64,000 nucleotides of DNA, taken from NCBI RefSeq assembly GCF_000150705.2, contig NW_015440950.1, positions 1,242,372 through 1,306,371 of the forward strand, given 5' to 3'. Positions 59,472 to 64,000 of this stretch are shown here, in pieces; the first letter of the stretch is position 1; each line of letters opens with the position of its first letter. Origin of the DNA: Paracoccidioides lutzii Pb01. Lineage: Eukaryota; Ascomycota; Eurotiomycetes; Onygenales; Ajellomycetaceae. A program made the translations under genes and the position numbers. The notes under the pieces are model-generated. The model did not search any database, had not been told where the DNA came from, and was given only the letters and a program-made list of their open reading frames with translations.

Positions 59472-59827
59472 TGTTAGGCTCGGCGCCGGCGACCTCGGTG
59501 CCGGGATTAGGTATCCCCATCACGTGATCTGCAGGGTTGTTTATAATACGGGCGGACCCCAGCATCTTTTCTCTCACCAAGCTTAATATTTCATTATATA
59601 GCTGTGAAGGATAGATTGCTTGATTGATTATGAAGCCATCGCTAGCTACGCGGAAGTTATATACAGTGCGGATTACATAAGAAGGCGGATAGGCCTGACA
59701 CCCCCACTCACTGATGTAACTGTACGCGAGATTACATACAAAAAATAGCCTGTAGCTAGGTATTGGTACATAATTTGACTGGAAAACCCATATTGTTGAA
59801 AAACCAGTCATTTCCTCCATATAATCA
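59472..59827 (-). repeat. 3' LTR of a Ty1/copia element
   Basis: The 356-bp segment starts TGTTAGG and ends ATAATCA on the plus strand, so it has the TG..CA ends of an LTR. It directly follows the pol end (minus strand) after a purine-rich tract. It holds many CpG (CGGCGCCGGCGACCTCGG near 59481), in sharp contrast with the interior. The other LTR would lie beyond 64000, so identity between LTRs cannot be checked here. Confidence 0.75.
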
Positions 59828-59840
59828 TTTCCGCCCACTT
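59828..59840 (-). promoter_or_regulatory. Polypurine tract of the copia element
   Basis: Minus-strand AAGTGGGCGGAAA sits immediately before the LTR boundary, where the plus-strand primer tract for reverse transcription is expected. Confidence 0.6.
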
Positions 59841-62800
59841 ATCATGTCTTCTAATATCTGTCACCATAGGGCATATCTAGTTGCTCCAAGCGGCTTGGTC
59901 AGCCTGTCTGCTGCATTCTCAGCAGACAGGACATAATCAATTGAGATCTTATTCTTGCAGACAAGATTCTGAAGAGTATGGAAGTGAACCTCTATATGCT
60001 TAGATCAGCGCGGAATAGCCTCACTTTTGGCCAGTTCAATCACTGATTTATTATCCATCTGAATTGTATATGTCAGCTTATTGACTGGTGATTTGATCAG
60101 GCTGTTATTATCATCAAGATTATTGAGCTGAGACAGCACAAAGCCAGCATCCTCCAGCAATTCCCAGAGGCAGACAAGCTCATAGGCAGTCTCTGAGAAT
60201 GTGATATATTCAGCCTCAGTAGATGATTTTGAAACATCTGTCTGCTTGCTGCTTCACCAAGCAACAGGACCCCCTGTCATATAAATGATATATTCAGTGA
60301 TGAAGTGGGAACTCAGATCATAGCTCACTCAATCAGCATCAGTGAATACCATAGATTTTATATCTGCATCTCTTTGATAGGATACACCTATGTTGGATGT
60401 GCCTTATAGATATCTAAGAATTCACTTGAATGTCACTCAATTTTTTGAGATAGGATGAGAGCTGAATCTTCTTAAAAAGTCAGCAGCAAAGCTTATATCA
60501 GAGTGTATGTTGACAGTGAGATATTGCAGAGAGTCAATCTCTGATTGATAAAGTTGTAATATAAATTCTGCTGTATAAGTAATTGATTCTTCATTATTAC
60601 TTATGAAATCAACATTCTCCTCCATAAAGGAGGATGTTGAGTGGTAGTCATTTATTGAGAATTCTTTAAGCAGGTTCTTTATGAACAGTGACTGAGACAG
60701 TGATAATGATTTAACATCTCAATCAATCTTCATACTTAAATACTAGTGTGATTCATTCACATCCTTGATCTTATAATTAGTGGTGATCTGGGCTTTTGTC
60801 CATTCAATATCTGATATATTCAGACTATATAGGTGAACATCATCTACATAGATGATTATATAGACTTTGCAGATATCATTGATGAAAAAATCAGTATCAT
60901 GAGAACTGATATAAAAGTCTATTTTCAATAGCATTTTTCAAAGCTTTTCATATCATAATAGTGCTACTTGCTTCAAGTCATATAGTTTCTGTATCAATTT
61001 ATATATTAGATCACTGCATCTCTTATAAAACCTGGTAGGTTGATGCATATATATATATTTATTGATAGAAAGCTGAGCATTTAAGAACACTGTAACTATG
61101 TTGATCTGTAGAACATATCATTCTCAGAATACTGAGATCATCATAAGCACTCAGAAGGTGGAGACTGATACAACTGATGCAAATATCTTTGAATAATTGA
61201 CATTCTTTTCTTGATAATTGCTGCAGACTACTCAGTGAGTTTTATATCAATCAATTCTTTTCATATTATTAGTCTTTTTATTGAACACTCATTGATTATA
61301 TAGAATTATCATATTTAAAGTTCTTTCAACTAGTCACTATGTATCAATCTGCTTGAGGTGGTTAATCTCTTTAATATAGACATGGAAGTAATATTTCCAA
61401 TCTGCAGATGCCTGAACTCAGATGAGATTCTTTAGAACTAGTAAACCAGTAATCTCATAGTCTGTGAGAACATTAGTCAAATTGTCAATAAAATCTCTTA
61501 CTGAGATCTTTCTTACTGAAGTAATATTCTTAGTAAGCATTGAAGAATTCTCCATCTCTAAAGCAGACCCTGGGGGAGTAGTAGTGTTTCACATCAAAAA
61601 TATTGAAATTCATATAGTAATTTTATAGTCTATTCATCAATTATTTATAGAATGTAGAAATACTGAAGAAGCAGATAGAGACTCTCTATTTATCATGAAA
61701 TCATCTGTTGATAAATCATGTTGGGTAGAGAGGATCACAACTGCAGTTATATGAGTGGCAGAAGGCAGGTTCTTGATATCTTGCTCAGACAAGGTCAGAG
61801 AATTCATCAAATAAAGATCTTCTTGAAATATTATATCTTTTAATATATAAAGGTGATCATTAGAAGGATTGATCAATCTATAATTAGTAAAGTTATCATA
61901 GCCTGTAAATATAAGCTTCTATGATCATGAGATCATCTTCATATTTAGCTTGAGCACTATTTTTAAATAAGTCTTACACTTTCATTAGCAAATCCTGTAT
62001 ATGGAGAGCATGGCCCTGAGTCAAGCTTTATATGAGATAATCAGCTTCAGATTCAGATCCTCTATACTATTATAAAGCTTGGCTGACATTGGCATAAGGT
62101 TAAGTATTTCAGTCACTGCAATTATCACCTCACCTCACATCTGATAGAGGGAGGAGAAATTTATTAATAATATTCAGACTTTTTTCATAATCAGGCTAAT
62201 AGAATATATAGACATATCATTTTACTACAGAGTGTGAGACAGAGTTGATTTTTATTTAATACTCTCACTCATTATATAGACAGCTATGGTGTTTGAATTT
62301 AACTCATCATAGTCAGAGTAAATAATCACAATATCACAATTGAGTAGATTTTTCATAAATTGATTGAAGATTTATATATATTTTAGAGTCTTATTACAGT
62401 ACTTCAATAGAAAAGTCTATTACATTTGTATAGCATTGTCAGTGATTATCATCATGAGCTTCTTACCTACATAAAATGATGTATCTTCTTCATTATTAAG
62501 TATTTCTCCACTTTCAAATAGATTCACTCAGATCTTAAGACCTTTGTGAGTAGCACAGTGTAGCAGGGTATTTTTATAACCTGTACATTTATACTTGACT
62601 TTAATATATATGATGCAGAATGAGAGCTTCTTTGAGCTGATGATAATTATTTTAAAACAAAGCTCTCATAATATTTTAATTAGATTCTTCTTATCAATAT
62701 GACTCAATTACTAGTGTCACTTGTCAATCAGTAGCTGCTTCAGTAAAATGATGAGTAGTCAGGTTGATGAGGATAAAATGAAGATATCAGTATTTAGATC

Positions 62801-64000
62801 CTTCAGATTAATTAGTAACTCCACATTATTATGATTGAAAAGACTCAGTGATGCAGTGTTCAGATCATAATCTGTTGAAATCACTCTGAACTTCAGAATC
62901 ATCAAGTATGCTAGTGATTCAAGCTTCAGATTATTCATAATACCTTTGAACATAAAGAGAATATCAGGTAGAATATATATATTATTGAAATTCAAATTCA
63001 TATAGAAGATATCATTTTCTATAGATGCTATTATCTCAAAGTAATTTTCAGTGTCCACATGCAGATCATAGTGAATATAGCTCTGGTGCTTCAATAGGTC
63101 AGTGAATATGAGATTGACAGATAAGTCTAACATCAAATAGATGTGATTGAATTCAATTAATCTTTCTCTGACTGGGATGAAGGTGATCTCAATCCTTTGA
63201 ACTTTTAAAGTAGTCTTATTGACCACTTGAATCATAAAGTCACTAACCTCTATTATTCAAGAAAATCATGATTGATCACATACAATATAACATCCAACCT
63301 CACTATCTCATATGATGAGTGAGTTGGCAATTGATTTAGCAAAATACACATGCACCTCAATGATCTGCACTAGATTCATCATTTGAAATGTCTCAGAGCT
63401 GTCATTTGCAGTTGACAGAGTCTTTTTGTCCTCACTACTCTTCTTATTATTATATTTCTCTATTCTCACTGTATTAATAGTTCTTCATTCTTCAGAAGTA
63501 CTATCTAGATTGACTACTCAGCAGAGTCTATTATGATGATGCTTGCATTTCAGACAGATTAAAAGGTCAGAATTTAAATATTCACTCATTCAATAGTCTT
63601 CACATCCCCCAGGTCAGCTCTCATAAGTTAAATTATTTTGAATGTTACTACTATTATTGGAACCCATAGCTGTATTTTTGGCTTGAGCTATGTTAGCTGA
63701 AGAATTAGCTGCCTGAGTGATTTTCTTGACCTCTTTAAGAGGGTTCAATCAAAAGCATATTTCCTCCATGATTGAATGAATATCTAACACAACAGACTTT
63801 GATTTAAACTCTTGTACCTTTTCAATTTTCTTTTACATATAGTTTCATCATATATTGAAAAGTGCAGAATAGAACATGTAGAATATCATATCATTTGAGA
63901 GTAAAATATTAAATATTTCTAATTTTATAATAATATCATTGAACTTATTGAAAAATATATATACATCAGTGACTTGAACATCACTTATTGATGTAAACAC
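59841..64000 (-). pseudogene. RIP-decayed Ty1/copia gag-pol, truncated by the window edge
   Basis: Read on the minus strand from the right edge: a gag zinc-knuckle remnant ICLKCKHHHNRLC followed by TGA (about 63515-63560); protease/pre-integrase sequence in the open frame 63235-62759 (LDLSVNLIFTDLL region); a broken integrase zone (about 62750-61300); reverse transcriptase with the YVDD active site (60934-60743, IIIYVDDVHLYS); the RT end YQSEIDSLQYLTVNIHSDIS (60625-60437); RNase H with SSTEAEYITFSETAYE; and the terminal ENAADRLTKPLGAT near 59890. The order protease-integrase-RT-RNase H defines copia. Stops, many of them TGA at Arg or Trp positions, occur throughout. From about 60014 to the window end I find no CG dinucleotide by eye. 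Nothing here is functional. It is a retrotransposon, not an infectious virus. Confidence 0.92.

Noticed and set aside
59841..64000. A nonstandard genetic code (TGA read as Trp) as explanation for the stops in the copia relic
   Set aside because: TAA and TAG stops and frameshifts also occur, CpG is absent, and the rest of the window uses the standard code, so mutational decay is the simpler reading.
1..64000. CRISPR arrays, bacterial operons or plasmid origins
   Set aside because: None seen; spliceosomal introns and fungal gene families show this is eukaryotic nuclear DNA.

Overview
This window looks like nuclear DNA of a filamentous ascomycete. The best guess is an onygenalean fungus (Ajellomycetaceae-like), inferred from gene content, short GT..AG introns of about 50-180 nt, long gene-poor spacers and CpG-depleted transposon relics. 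I cannot confirm the species without a search.

Layout. 0-3 kb: a single-exon TALE-homeobox plus C2H2 zinc-finger regulator. 3.9-10.3 kb: a divergent pair, a LamB/YcsF (PxpA-like) protein on the minus strand and a nine-exon urea-carboxylase-like fusion (biotin carboxylase, PxpC/KipA, PxpB/KipI, biotinyl domain) on the plus strand. In bacteria the same parts form a 5-oxoprolinase gene group. 10.7-14.5 kb: a JmjC-domain protein and a mitochondrial Obg GTPase (MTG2-like), both minus. 14.5-24.7 kb: gene-poor, holding a decayed pogo-type DNA transposon with near-perfect TIRs and a TA duplication. 24.7-26.6 kb: an MFS transporter. 26.6-36.8 kb: gene-poor, with a frameshifted APH-type kinase pseudogene. 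36.8-40.3 kb: a Zn2Cys6 transcription factor. 42.2-45.6 kb: a J-domain protein. 47.0-48.7 kb: adenylosuccinate synthetase. 49.4-54.2 kb: a 1579-residue ankyrin/coiled-coil protein on the minus strand. 55.5-58.3 kb: a mitochondrial DEAD-box helicase (MSS116/CYT-19 type) whose 3' end is tandemly duplicated. 58.7-64 kb: transposon relics, mainly a minus-strand Ty1/copia element that runs off the window, with an intact-looking LTR and an interior with essentially no CpG.

How the genes relate. The clearest functional unit is the divergent LamB/YcsF and carboxylase-fusion pair with its shared 0.94-kb promoter. MTG2 and the DEAD-box helicase both carry mitochondrial-type N-termini and would act on mitochondrial ribosomes and RNA, but they are not neighbours. 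The other genes look like independent housekeeping or regulatory loci. Exon borders were set by eye from GT/AG sites, reading frame and family conservation; all proposed models close in frame.
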